Positions 1 through 6,612 of a stretch of DNA of 12,500 nt are shown here, piece after piece (the stretch's first letter is position 1; the number at the start of each line of letters is the position of its first letter). Both the position numbers and the translations under genes were made by a program. The DNA comes from Thermoplasmata archaeon M9B1D (GTDB taxonomy: Archaea > Thermoplasmatota > E2 > DHVEG-1): NCBI GenBank assembly GCA_002900535.1, contig MUGC01000043.1, positions 1 to 12,500 of the forward strand, read 5' to 3'. A model generated the notes under the pieces. That model saw only the letters and a program-made list of their open reading frames with translations. It was not told the DNA's origin and did not search any database.

Positions 1-88
1 TTGTGAAAATCTCCCAAGCAGTTTTTTTCTTATATACAAATTTGCTTTCTTTGTTATCCTTCTTCTTTTTTTCTTTTTTGTTTGCCAT
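1..88 (-). CDS. 5' end of a lysine-rich protein gene, truncated by the window edge
   Basis: An ATG at 88-86 opens a frame that stays open to the left edge, giving 29 codons. The visible N-terminus begins MANKKEKKKK, continues with more Lys, and ends KKTAWEIFT at the edge. There is no signal peptide, so the product is probably cytoplasmic. A TATA-like box (111-119) is centred 27 nt upstream of the ATG, exactly where a leaderless archaeal gene would have it, and this is the main reason to believe the gene. The ending 'KTAWEIFT' vaguely recalls the N-terminus of M18-type aminopeptidases, but nine residues cannot support a function. The start is well supported; the identity is unknown. Confidence 0.6.
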   Translation of the reverse strand, partial: MANKKEKKKKDNKESKFVYKKKTAWEIFT

Positions 89-110
89 TTATAAGCCTCT
101 GCACAATGTC

Positions 111-119
111 ATATTATAT
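111..119 (-). promoter_or_regulatory. TATA box of the left-edge gene
   Basis: On the minus strand this reads ATATAATAT, with its centre 27 nt upstream of the ATG at 88. That spacing places transcription start at or next to the start codon, so the mRNA is probably leaderless. No Shine-Dalgarno sequence lies between the box and the ATG. Confidence 0.5.
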
Positions 120-151
120 CTAAATAAAAAGATAACTAAGTAAAATGAATG

Positions 152-166
152 TAAAAAAAAATAAAA
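152..166 (-). terminator. T-rich terminator after the PGF-CTERM protein gene
   Basis: Beginning about 10 nt after the stop codon at 177-179, the minus strand runs TATTTT then nine T in a row. T-rich tracts without a needed hairpin are the usual archaeal intrinsic terminator. It separates this gene from the next promoter at 111-119. Confidence 0.45.
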
Positions 167-176
167 TATTAAGTTT

Positions 177-1106
177 TTATTTTTTTCGTTTTAGAATAAC
201 AAGAGCAATTGCTATTGCTCCTATAAAGACAACTAATTCAAAACCTGGTTGATTGTTGTTACCTCCACCGTTATTAGAACTTGTTTCATTAACAGTTACT
301 GTAAACTCACCATATCCCCAGTTGCCTTCATCATCATAAGCATATAGTAAGCCTGAGTAATCGCCAGGTATATTAAATTTATAAGTGGGAGTTCTTCCTT
401 CAATTGAAATAAGGCTGTCATAAAAAACCCATAACCATTCTAAATCTGTTGGATTTCCTTCCTCCAGAGTTCCTTGCAGCTTAATTGTTTGACCTGCATC
501 TGTAAAATAATCTCCACCAGCGTTTATTACTAGGTTTCCTTCACTTACTTCCTCTACATCATTAGGTGCCTCATCAGAATATCCAGTTTCTAATTCAACA
601 TTTGTTAATGTTTGTGCATATATACCTAAAATTCTTTCATAGTTATTATCAAGATTAAATGATATAGATAAAATGGTTTTGTCAACCGATTCAGAGATTA
701 GATTCATAGGTTCTTCACTTAATTCACTTAAGACAAGTACATCACCCTCAAAGTCTGGGAAGTCTATAGCAAAAATAGCGGCAAGAGGTCCATAAACTAT
801 TATATAACCTAAATAAGAAAATGCTGTTGTTTTAAGTGTTCCAAATAAAGAAACCCCTGATGTACTAAGGTCTCCACCAACAATTTTAAACTCTATATCT
901 ACTCTAGATCCTGTTTGAACACACGTTATTTCCCTGATATCAGCAGCATCATAGGTAACTTCAACACCCGTCTCATTAACAACATCACCAACGTCATCAT
1001 TAATCGTTATGTTTCTTTCAATTGTATCAGCAGCATTAGCTGGACACATTGAAGTTACAAGCATGGTAATAAATACAATGGATAATACAAATTTTATTGA
1101 CTTCAT
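177..1106 (-). CDS. secreted surface protein with PKD-like domain and PGF-CTERM-like anchor
   Basis: A 309-residue exported protein of unknown specific function. Residues 1-25 form a signal peptide (MKSIKF, a hydrophobic core, cleavage near ANA). Residues 30-180 are not recognised; they contain a hydrophobic stretch (about 93-116) that may be buried strands rather than a membrane span. Residues about 192-273 look like a PKD/Ig-like beta-sandwich (VINAGG, then PGDYSG...AYDDEGNWG, ending FTVTVN). A low-complexity Ser/Asn/Gly linker (275-286) leads to PGFE at 287-290, a hydrophobic segment (291-304) and KRKK at the end. That tripartite tail matches the PGF-CTERM signal, which archaeosortase ArtA is known to process for lipid anchoring of archaeal surface proteins. 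The protein is therefore probably displayed on the outer face of the cell. The ATG at 1106 has GGAG eight nucleotides upstream. No operon partner is visible. Confidence 0.85.
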   Translation of the reverse strand: MKSIKFVLSIVFITMLVTSMCPANAADTIERNITINDDVGDVVNETGVEVTYDAADIREITCVQTGSRVDIEFKIVGGDLSTSGVSLFGTLKTTAFSYLGYIIVYGPLAAIFAIDFPDFEGDVLVLSELSEEPMNLISESVDKTILSISFNLDNNYERILGIYAQTLTNVELETGYSDEAPNDVEEVSEGNLVINAGGDYFTDAGQTIKLQGTLEEGNPTDLEWLWVFYDSLISIEGRTPTYKFNIPGDYSGLLYAYDDEGNWGYGEFTVTVNETSSNNGGGNNNQPGFELVVFIGAIAIALVILKRKK

Positions 1107-1110
1107 TTTT

Positions 1111-1164
1111 CTTTCTCCAAATAATTATATATTTTGACCCACCAATAGAGAACCATGTTTATAA
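1111..1164 (-). promoter_or_regulatory. promoter and Shine-Dalgarno of the PGF-CTERM protein gene
   Basis: On the minus strand GGAGAAAG (1111-1118) lies upstream of the ATG at 1106, with 8 nt between GGAG and ATG. Two TATA-like elements are possible. TTATAAA at 1158-1164 is centred about 55 nt from the ATG and would give a short leader containing the GGAG. AATATATA around 1126-1133 is only about 24 nt away and would give a leaderless mRNA lacking it. Presence of the Shine-Dalgarno favours the distal box. Confidence 0.45.
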
Positions 1165-1198
1165 CATTTTTTACAACTATGACTCAAATTTAATTAAT

Positions 1199-1223
1199 AT
1201 TGATAAAATTTTACTTTATCAAT
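1199..1223. repeat. perfect 9-bp inverted repeat with 7-nt spacer
   Basis: ATTGATAAA (1199-1207) is the exact reverse complement of TTTATCAAT (1215-1223), separated by ATTTTAC. It lies between the PGF-CTERM protein promoter and the regulator pseudogene. It could be an operator for the first or an old transcript-end hairpin of the second. The sequence shows only the symmetry. Confidence 0.6.
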
Positions 1224-1227
1224 CTAT

Positions 1228-1242
1228 AATTAAGGCTTAATT
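1228..1242. repeat. 15-bp palindrome (7-bp arms)
   Basis: AATTAAG and CTTAATT flank a single central G. It starts four bases after the previous inverted repeat, so the two form a compact symmetrical block of about 44 bp. Such perfect short-centre palindromes are typical of binding sites for dimeric winged-helix or Lrp-type regulators. No partner regulator can be assigned from sequence alone. Confidence 0.5.
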
Positions 1243-1260
1243 TAACTTCTTTTTCAGATT

Positions 1261-1527
1261 TTAAACTTCTGTCGCCATTTCATCCGTTGTTGACTCAAGT
1301 GTTACAAGTTCATTATGTACCCTATCTGTTAAAATCGCACCTTGACGAGAGGGCGTTATTTATTACATCTTTTTCAATTGTTCTAAGTGAATATCTTATC
1401 ATATGTTGAGGTTGATCTGCCATCTTTGAAAGTTTAATGATTTCAATAGGTCCATTTTTTGTACAATTTTTAAAACTTCGACATGTCTTGTTAATAAATC
1501 TAGCTCTTTTTCTGCGACGCTTGTTAT
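1261..1527 (-). pseudogene. decayed winged-helix transcriptional regulator
   Basis: Reading the minus strand in three pieces reconstructs one small protein. Piece 1 (about 1527-1459) gives AEKELDLLTRHVEVLKIVQ. Piece 2 (1456-1361) gives NGPIEIIKLSKM, then PQHMIRYSLRTIEKDVI. Piece 3 (1356-1264) gives TPSRQGAILTDRVHNELV and ends TEV before TAA. Joined, this resembles archaeal winged-helix regulators with a 'GPI.I.KLS....P.H..RYSLR.LE..G.I.PS..GA.LT' core (family pattern from memory). The first break is one A missing from an A-run (1455-1460). The second is a tandem ATAA duplication (about 1355-1362); removing one copy restores the frame. No ATG, GTG or TTG opens piece 1; an ATA at 1527-1525 sits where a start would fit, suggesting a third lesion. 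Assembly error at the A-run alone could not explain all of this. Confidence 0.65.
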
Positions 1528-1599
1528 GCTTGAGCTATATTTTTTTTGTATTCCTAGAATAATCTATACTGTTAATTGTTAAAAAGACAAAAAAAGCAA

Positions 1600-1607
1600 A
1601 AATATAA
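1600..1607 (+). promoter_or_regulatory. TATA box of the Lrp/AsnC-domain gene
   Basis: AAATATAA preceded by an A-rich, BRE-like stretch (AAAAAGCAA) is centred about 30 nt upstream of the ATG at 1633. The spacing predicts a transcript with at most a few leader bases. There is no Shine-Dalgarno before this ATG, which fits leaderless translation. Confidence 0.55.
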
Positions 1608-1632
1608 GACACACGATTAATATTCACATTAC

Positions 1633-1881
1633 ATGGCAACAGGATTTGCACTTCTATCAATAAGCCCATTAAGAGAAAAACAAGTATTCGAGAGTTTAAG
1701 GCAGATGCCGGAGATAACTGAGGTACATCCGTTATTTGGAGAATACGATATTTTAGTAAAAATACAATGTAGAGATATTGATCAAATAGGTGAAGTAGTA
1801 ATCAAAAAGATAAGATCTCTTGACGGAATTGTTGATTCGAAAACACTAATTGGGACTAAAAGTTTATCTGGTGAATCTTAA
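1633..1881 (+). CDS. stand-alone Lrp/AsnC ligand-binding (RAM) domain protein
   Basis: The 82-residue product is one RAM domain with no DNA-binding helix-turn-helix. The beta-alpha-beta-beta-alpha-beta order is visible: strand 3-10 (TGFALLSI), helix 13-24, strands 28-35 and 37-45, helix 49-62, and a final strand near 66-77. The turn GEYD at 36-39, followed by ILVKI, is the family hallmark between the middle strands. Such small proteins form dimers and octamer-like assemblies and bind amino acids or similar effectors. Several archaea carry single-domain versions that may modulate full-length Lrp proteins, or act on their own. The start is the only ATG in the right place and has a TATA box 30 nt upstream. 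It is transcribed alone and away from the decayed regulator gene on the other strand. The ligand is not predictable. Confidence 0.85.
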   Translation: MATGFALLSISPLREKQVFESLRQMPEITEVHPLFGEYDILVKIQCRDIDQIGEVVIKKIRSLDGIVDSKTLIGTKSLSGES

Positions 1882-1887
1882 GATTTT

Positions 1888-1907
1888 ATTATTTTTTAGT
1901 TTTTTTT
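1888..1907 (+). terminator. T-rich terminator after the Lrp/AsnC-domain gene
   Basis: Seven bases after the stop at 1879-1881 the plus strand reads ATTATTTTTTAG and then eight T. This is a double T-run typical of archaeal intrinsic termination. The same bases would encode the Lys-rich end of the weak ORF on the other strand, so that ORF's C-terminus may be only the terminator read backwards. Confidence 0.5.
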
Positions 1908-2008
1908 CGAGCTATATTTCTAAAATATTCCTCCACTTCAAACACTTCGGCTATGAATATAGCTTCTTCTCTTTCTTCATCACTATAAACCTGCCCCACA
2001 ATTAACAT
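1889..2008 (-). CDS. possible 39-residue small protein (weak)
   Basis: An ATG at 2008-2006 opens 39 codons to a TAA at 1891-1889. The product starts MLIVGQVYSDEEREEAIFIA, is strongly acidic in the middle (EVFEVEEYF) and ends basic (RKKTKK). Composition and the absence of internal stops are coding-like, and an amphipathic helix over residues 9-32 is plausible. Against it: there is no Shine-Dalgarno, no TATA box at the usual distance, no recognised family, and the basic tail overlaps the T-rich terminator of the facing gene. It could also be the end of a decayed gene like the nearby regulator pseudogene. I give it as a candidate only. Confidence 0.25.
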   Translation of the reverse strand: MLIVGQVYSDEEREEAIFIAEVFEVEEYFRNIARKKTKK

Positions 2009-2054
2009 ACTTTCACTTTCTTTTCATTACATTACTTTCATGCTAGTTGATAAC

Positions 2055-2084
2055 ATGATTCACAATATTATATTTGTAACTCAT
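2055..2084. repeat. imperfect inverted repeat upstream of the first protease-like gene
   Basis: ATGATTCACAA (2055-2065) and TTGTAACTCAT (2074-2084) match as reverse complements at 9 of 11 positions around an 8-nt A/T spacer. It lies about 50 bp upstream of the TATA box of the gene at 2171, a reasonable place for an activator site. In this A/T-rich DNA a chance match is quite possible. Confidence 0.25.
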
Positions 2085-2133
2085 ATGTATATATTAGTTT
2101 CTGTTTTAAAAAAAAGTTTTATAGTTTTACGAG

Positions 2134-2143
2134 AAAATATATT
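2134..2143 (+). promoter_or_regulatory. TATA box of the first beta-helix/protease-like gene
   Basis: AAAATATATT is centred about 32 nt upstream of the ATG at 2171, predicting a leader of roughly five nucleotides or none. No Shine-Dalgarno precedes the ATG (the sequence there is TATAATTATAT), again fitting leaderless translation. Confidence 0.45.
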
Positions 2144-2170
2144 AAGTAGTAAAATAATTTATAATTATAT

Positions 2171-4243
2171 ATGGATAAAAAAATCCGAGAGATGTTAGTT
2201 TCATTAATAATTCTAACAGTTTTAGTACATACTATAAGTGCAAACAACCATCTTCAATTTAAAAACACTTCACCATTTCAAAATCAAACAATATACGTTA
2301 ATGACGATAACACAATAGGTCCCTGGAACGGGACAATCAAATACCCTTATAGAACTATAAAAGATGGTATATCAAATGCAACAACAGATTGCTTAATTTT
2401 TGTTTTTAATGGAACCTATAATGAAAGTTTTAACATAAATAAAAAAGTTAAGATACTAGGAGAAAATAAAACAAATACAATAATTGATGGTAAATATTTT
2501 GGTAATATTATTAATATAAATACAGACAACATAAAAATAGAAAATTTTACAATTAGAAAAACAGATGGGGATGTTAAAAACGCAGCAATTTTTATAAACT
2601 CAAATTACAACTTAATAAAAAATTGTATAATTTATCAAACAAGAACAGGTATATACATAAACAATAGCAATGGCAACATTATCGACAATTGCACTTTTCA
2701 TACAAACGGTCAAGGAATATTTACAACATCTTCACAAAACAATATAATCTCAGGATGTTTTTTTACACATAACTCAATGGGAATCAACACTGACAACTCA
2801 CAAAATAATCAAATTTTCCGTTGCTACATGAATACAAACGGCATTGCCTGCAATCTAAATTCAAGTTCAAATATAGAAATTACTCACTGTAATGTTAGTG
2901 ACAACAGTGCAAACCTTGGTGGAATATTTGTAATAAATTGTGTAAACATAATAGTTGAAAACTCAATAATAAAGCACAATGGTGCAGGAATTTCAATATC
3001 ATCGTCAAAAAATATAGATGTCTATAACTGTGAGCTTTGTTTTAATACTCATTTTGCAGTATCAATGCGACCGGGTTCAAACGATGTCATGATTTCTAAA
3101 TGTAACATAAATAATAATCTCCGATATGCAATTTATATCGAAGAAAAAAACTTTTGTAAAATCAATAATAATAACATTGAAAAAAACCTCCTTTTTGGAA
3201 TATACTCACAAGGAAGTATTTGTAATGCAAAATACAACTGGTGGGGGTCAGCTTTTGGTCCAAGTTTAACAGAATTTAGAAAATCTAGTAAAATATCACT
3301 ATCTATAGGGAAAATAAATTTCGTACCATGGCATTTTAAATCTTTAGAAAATATTGGTGCAGACTGGACCTCAAACGAACCATACATGGTTTTCGAAGAT
3401 TACAAAAAACTGGATATAAAAATAATTTTATATGGAAATGATACAGATATGGATGGGGTTCCTGATTGGTGGGAGACTAAATGGGGATACAACCCACTAT
3501 TTTTTGATGATCATAAAAATATCGATGAAGATAAAGATGGGTTAAACAACTTTGAAGAATGCTATACCGATTCTTATGGATCAAACCCATATCAAAAAGA
3601 TGTTTTTCTTGAAATTGATTGGATGGATTCAGGAAATCCTATTAAATCAAATGAGCCGCAACAAGACTTAATTGATGAAATTATATCATTTTTTAATGAG
3701 CAGAACATAAAATTGCATATCGACATGGGTCAACTTGGAGGAGGAGGAGAAATACCATCTTGCCAAGGTAGTTTTTCTTTTGCTAAATTATCAGACTTGT
3801 ATTGGAAATATTTTTTGCAAAATAATTTAACAAATCCAAGAAAAAACATATTTCATTATGGGATTATATGTAATTATTGCCCTGATCTTAATTTTCCTTT
3901 TTTTGGATGGGACAGCTTTGACTCTTTTGCAATCTCTGCTGAATGGCTAAAGAAGGACAATCCATTTATTAGTAGAGAAAAATTAATTGTAGGTGCAATT
4001 GTACATCATCTAGGTCATACTTTAGGTCTTATCGCAGATACTTATAATGGAATCGATAATGTCGGAACTTTATTCAAGCCTAGTTTACAATGGTGGGAAT
4101 ATAAAAACTATAAAAGTTGTATGAATTATAATTTCAAATATAAGATATTTACATTTTCGGATGGCTCACACGGGCGAGGAGATTTCGATGATTGGAGCAA
4201 TATAGACTATGACTTTTTTAAAAATACTGATTTTAAGCTTTAG
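2171..4243 (+). CDS. secreted beta-helix protein with inactive-looking metalloprotease-like domain (paralog 1)
   Basis: This 690-residue protein is a paralog of the one at 8258. Residues 1-24 are a signal peptide (cleavage after TISA). Residues 41-110 carry the opening YVNDDNTIGPWNGT and KILGENKTNTIIDG. Residues about 110-360 are a right-handed parallel beta-helix with recurring 'N.I..C....' turns, ending NWWGS at 356-360. Residues 423-485 form an acidic calcium-type linker (NDTDMDGVPDWWE, then DEDKDGLNNFEE). From 477 the protease-like domain starts with DVFLEIDW, continues with LHIDMG (515-520) and FHYGII (561-566), and reaches HHLGH at 612-616 and a Met-turn-like SCMNY at 649-653. The expected Glu at 613 is His (CAT at 4007-4009, at least two changes from Glu), so hydrolysis is unlikely unless chemistry differs. 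Many NxS/T sites suggest glycosylation. It is probably released, having no anchor. Its stop overlaps the convergent ligase gene. Confidence 0.85.
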   Translation: MDKKIREMLVSLIILTVLVHTISANNHLQFKNTSPFQNQTIYVNDDNTIGPWNGTIKYPYRTIKDGISNATTDCLIFVFNGTYNESFNINKKVKILGENKTNTIIDGKYFGNIININTDNIKIENFTIRKTDGDVKNAAIFINSNYNLIKNCIIYQTRTGIYINNSNGNIIDNCTFHTNGQGIFTTSSQNNIISGCFFTHNSMGINTDNSQNNQIFRCYMNTNGIACNLNSSSNIEITHCNVSDNSANLGGIFVINCVNIIVENSIIKHNGAGISISSSKNIDVYNCELCFNTHFAVSMRPGSNDVMISKCNINNNLRYAIYIEEKNFCKINNNNIEKNLLFGIYSQGSICNAKYNWWGSAFGPSLTEFRKSSKISLSIGKINFVPWHFKSLENIGADWTSNEPYMVFEDYKKLDIKIILYGNDTDMDGVPDWWETKWGYNPLFFDDHKNIDEDKDGLNNFEECYTDSYGSNPYQKDVFLEIDWMDSGNPIKSNEPQQDLIDEIISFFNEQNIKLHIDMGQLGGGGEIPSCQGSFSFAKLSDLYWKYFLQNNLTNPRKNIFHYGIICNYCPDLNFPFFGWDSFDSFAISAEWLKKDNPFISREKLIVGAIVHHLGHTLGLIADTYNGIDNVGTLFKPSLQWWEYKNYKSCMNYNFKYKIFTFSDGSHGRGDFDDWSNIDYDFFKNTDFKL
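3566..3590 (+). repeat. 25-bp direct repeat, copy 1
   Basis: Identical over 25 bases to 9659-9683, inside the calcium-linker region (residues TDSYGSNP) of both paralogous genes. The surrounding bases differ at only scattered, mostly synonymous positions. It marks the best-conserved DNA between the paralogs and a possible recombination point. Confidence 0.85.
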
Positions 4244-5658
4244 GCGTTTTCTAAAACTTTGTATCCTTCATCAATTTTAATATGTGATACGACAATTGGT
4301 GGAGGTTTGCTAGAACCTTTCTCAGGTTTTATTTCTTTGACTTCCTTAACTGTTATTTTTACATCAGGTCCTGATTTCTGCTGATATATTGCTTCGACTT
4401 CTTTCATAATTGTTTCAACAGAAGGCCCAACATTCCTTAAATCATCATCTATTACAAGTAAAACATCTATCTCATCGATTTTTTTCTGAACAACCTGATA
4501 CTGTTTTATTTTAAAAGTTTTATATTTTGAAACTACAGGTTCAATGAAACAAAATGCACCTGGCGGGAAAACCTTACCACTCGGAAGAACAATGTTTGCT
4601 CTCATACGTCCTTCAACACCGTTTTTTATTACTGTAGAACAAATTCCACAATCACATTTAACATCATATAAAAGTTTCACCCAATCGTCCATACCTGTAT
4701 ATCTGATAATTGGTGTAGCGTATCCCCATAATCTTGTTATTACGAGATGTCCACGTTTTCCAGGGTCTAATATTTCACCGTTCTCATCCATTGCTTCCAA
4801 ATGATAAAAATCATCATTAACATGCCATTTACCTTTTAAACACTCAAATGCAATATCACCACATGCTTCAACAGAAGGATAAATATTTAAAAGACGGGTT
4901 CCAAATGCTTCTTCTACATATTTACGAGTGTAATCATCAAGCATTGCACCACCTGTCCAACAAGTCTTTGGTTTAATGTTTTTACCCTTGCCTTTTCTTC
5001 TGAAAAAGGCGAGATGTTGGAAAATTGCAGGATAAGATATAATTATATCAGGGTTGAATTTCTCTAAATTTTCAATCATTTCAAGAATTGGTGTGTTTAC
5101 ATCAATGTTTAAAATATTTTTATCTGAATAAAATAGCTTAAGATGCTTATAGAAATGATCTCTTGCCACCAGGTCTATTCTATATTGATTGAAATTTCCA
5201 ATGTGAACAGATCTAGTTTTTTTTGGATTAATTTTTAAAAGTTTCAATTCTCTGATTGTAGTGGATAAACCTTTGCCAATTGTTAAAAAATTTGTATATA
5301 AACATACTGGTTTCCCTGTTGTTCCACCTGTACAAATAACATGTCCATTATTTTTATTAAAATTTGTTGGAACGATTTTATCTGGAAAATTTTGTCTGAT
5401 ATCATCTTTTGTAATCATTGGAAGTTTTCTAAGGTCTTTTATTCCATGGATATCGCTTGGATGAACTCCAGCCTCTTTGTATCTATCATGATAAAGCGGA
5501 ACATTATAGGCAAATTTTACCATGTGCCTTAGAGCCTTATCTTTATATTTTTGTATTTTTTTAGGAGTTGAACTTATAAGTCTACCCGAATCTAAAATAT
5601 AATTTTTAAGGAAAGGAAACATTATTTTTGGGTTAAGAAGTGGATTCATGACAATCAT
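4240..5658 (-). CDS. PaaK/CapK-type adenylate-forming ligase
   Basis: The 472-residue product belongs to the phenylacetate-CoA ligase-like branch of the ANL superfamily, which activates a carboxylic acid with ATP to an acyl-AMP and usually transfers it to CoA. Residues 45-95 hold the usual PaaK-type start (YNVPLYHDRY, then a Pro-rich KDDIR segment). The phosphate-binding loop is CTGGTTGKP (109-117). YPSVEA (260-265) matches the adenine-binding YG.TE region, and IIRYTGMDDW (317-326) matches the YRTGD motif. KCDCGIC (334-340) resembles the Cys-rich turn of this branch. The C-terminal lid has EGRMRANIVLPSG (349-361) and basic KPEKGSSKPP (444-453), possibly holding the catalytic Lys. There is no signal peptide. 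The substrate is unknown; relatives lie in aromatic catabolism and in surface-polymer clusters, and the neighbours favour the latter. The gene starts 3 bp after the SDR stop. An ATG three codons in is an alternative start; neither has a Shine-Dalgarno. Confidence 0.85.
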   Translation of the reverse strand: MIVMNPLLNPKIMFPFLKNYILDSGRLISSTPKKIQKYKDKALRHMVKFAYNVPLYHDRYKEAGVHPSDIHGIKDLRKLPMITKDDIRQNFPDKIVPTNFNKNNGHVICTGGTTGKPVCLYTNFLTIGKGLSTTIRELKLLKINPKKTRSVHIGNFNQYRIDLVARDHFYKHLKLFYSDKNILNIDVNTPILEMIENLEKFNPDIIISYPAIFQHLAFFRRKGKGKNIKPKTCWTGGAMLDDYTRKYVEEAFGTRLLNIYPSVEACGDIAFECLKGKWHVNDDFYHLEAMDENGEILDPGKRGHLVITRLWGYATPIIRYTGMDDWVKLLYDVKCDCGICSTVIKNGVEGRMRANIVLPSGKVFPPGAFCFIEPVVSKYKTFKIKQYQVVQKKIDEIDVLLVIDDDLRNVGPSVETIMKEVEAIYQQKSGPDVKITVKEVKEIKPEKGSSKPPPIVVSHIKIDEGYKVLENA

Positions 5659-5661
5659 TTA

Positions 5662-6441
5662 TTATAATTTTTCTTCGATCTGGGGAAAACCCTCACCTTT
5701 CGACTCTTCTATCGGAAAAAGATCATAGGCAAATACAGGCATCAAATTTGTAATTTTAGTTAATAAAACTTGAAACAATGGAAACTCAATTACTTTTTTA
5801 CCTTTTTTTATACCATTTACAATTATCTTTGCAGCATTTTCAGATGAAATTGCACCCCGACGATTAAAACCTTCGATCATAGGTGTTTTAACTGAACCCG
5901 GCTTTATAGTAATTATATCAATATTGTAACGTTGTTTTGATTCAGCTCTTAAGCTTTCTAAAAGCCATGAAAGCGCAGATTTACTTGCACCATATGTGCC
6001 CCAACCTGGTACACCACGTTTATCAGGTAATGTTGAAAACACAGCTATTGTTCCTGATTTTTGTTTTTTCATAATTGGTAGTAAATGTTCTATGAAATAC
6101 ACGTTCCCCATGAAGTTTATTTCCATGGAGTCTCTTATTAATTTGCTATTAAAAGTCTGAATTGGAATAGGGACAAGTATACCTGCGGTTAAAATCGCGA
6201 TGTCAATTCTTCCAAATTTTATATTAGTAAATTCAACTGCTTTTTTTACATCACCTGGATTTGAAACATCACATTTTTGATATATACAGTCAGTTATGTT
6301 TTTTGATATTTCTTTAAGTTTTTCTTCTCTTCTTGCAAAAATTGCCTGTTTACAATTTTCTTTTGATAGGATTTTTATGATTTCTTGAGCCATACCACCG
6401 GTGGCACCTGAAACTAGTACTACTTTGTCTTTAAAATCCAT
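5662..6441 (-). CDS. short-chain dehydrogenase/reductase (SDR)
   Basis: The 259-residue product is a classical SDR using NAD(P)H to interconvert a carbonyl and an alcohol. The Rossmann loop is SGATGGMA (11-18), with Ala in place of the last Gly of TGxxxGxG. FARREEK (35-41) follows strand 2 and its arginines suggest NADP preference. CDVS (57-60) binds adenine. TAG (85-87) stands where NAG is usual. N109 lies in EINFMG, and Y150 and K154 are the catalytic YxxxK pair. The residue 13 before the Tyr is Thr137, with Ser136 beside it, where Ser is normal. PGSVKTPM (181-188) closes the fold. Residues 219-242 are hydrophobic and may touch the membrane. The gene leads a two-gene operon with the ligase, 3 bp apart, suggesting both act on the same acyl or sugar-like precursor. 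The substrate is not predictable. Confidence 0.88.
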   Translation of the reverse strand: MDFKDKVVLVSGATGGMAQEIIKILSKENCKQAIFARREEKLKEISKNITDCIYQKCDVSNPGDVKKAVEFTNIKFGRIDIAILTAGILVPIPIQTFNSKLIRDSMEINFMGNVYFIEHLLPIMKKQKSGTIAVFSTLPDKRGVPGWGTYGASKSALSWLLESLRAESKQRYNIDIITIKPGSVKTPMIEGFNRRGAISSENAAKIIVNGIKKGKKVIEFPLFQVLLTKITNLMPVFAYDLFPIEESKGEGFPQIEEKL

Positions 6442-6445
6442 ATTA

Positions 6446-6500
6446 TTCCCTTTATGATATCTTACTGTAGCGAATTACATGTCGTAATAACTATATAAAA
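6446..6500 (-). promoter_or_regulatory. promoter and Shine-Dalgarno of the SDR-ligase operon
   Basis: On the minus strand TTTTATATAG (6491-6500) is centred about 54 nt upstream of the ATG at 6441. AAAGGGAA, ending about 6446, provides a Shine-Dalgarno-like purine run about 6 nt from the ATG. Together they predict a leader of roughly 27 nt, unlike the leaderless promoters elsewhere in the window. Confidence 0.5.
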
Positions 6501-6545
6501 CATTTTGTATTACTAATTAGTTTTAGGGAGGAAAACCAAGCAAAA

Positions 6546-6555
6546 GATTTAAATC
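6546..6555. promoter_or_regulatory. 10-bp palindrome in the divergent promoter region
   Basis: GATTTAAATC is perfectly self-complementary and sits 26 bp upstream of the phosphodiesterase TATA box and about 46 bp from that of the SDR operon. It could be a shared operator, or simply an A/T-rich chance palindrome. The 171-bp divergent gap holds no gene. Confidence 0.25.
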
Positions 6556-6580
6556 CTTTAAAATACAAATTTAATTATAG

Positions 6581-6590
6581 TATAATTATA
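6581..6590 (+). promoter_or_regulatory. TATA box of the phosphodiesterase-protease-like operon
   Basis: TATAATTATA is centred about 28 nt upstream of the ATG at 6613, giving a leaderless or nearly leaderless transcript. No Shine-Dalgarno precedes either the ATG at 6613 or the in-frame ATG at 6622. Confidence 0.45.
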
Positions 6591-6612
6591 TTACTTTGTA
6601 TATAATTGATGG

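Noticed and set aside
2600..3250. Repeated AAC/AAT-rich DNA in the beta-helix as tandem or CRISPR-like repeats
   Set aside because: The periodicity is at protein level (Asn-rich turns of a parallel beta-helix). There are no identical DNA repeats with unique spacers of constant length.
3133..3387. 84-codon minus-strand ORF inside paralog 1
   Set aside because: It is antisense to the beta-helix end and linker of a well-supported gene, has no promoter or ribosome site, and its translation resembles no known fold. Other shadow frames (for example 4544-4804, 6831-7169, 9516-9725, 10568-10873) were dropped for the same reason.
5662..6441. SDR plus ligase as a split carboxylic acid reductase
   Set aside because: The SDR has a classical YxxxK and short Rossmann fold, not the extended reductase domain of such enzymes, and no carrier-protein gene or domain is present.
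6525..6531. AGGGAGG, a strong Shine-Dalgarno-like sequence on the plus strand
   Set aside because: No ATG, GTG or TTG with an open frame follows at a usable distance, and the phosphodiesterase starts about 80 bp further on. Probably chance or part of an operator.
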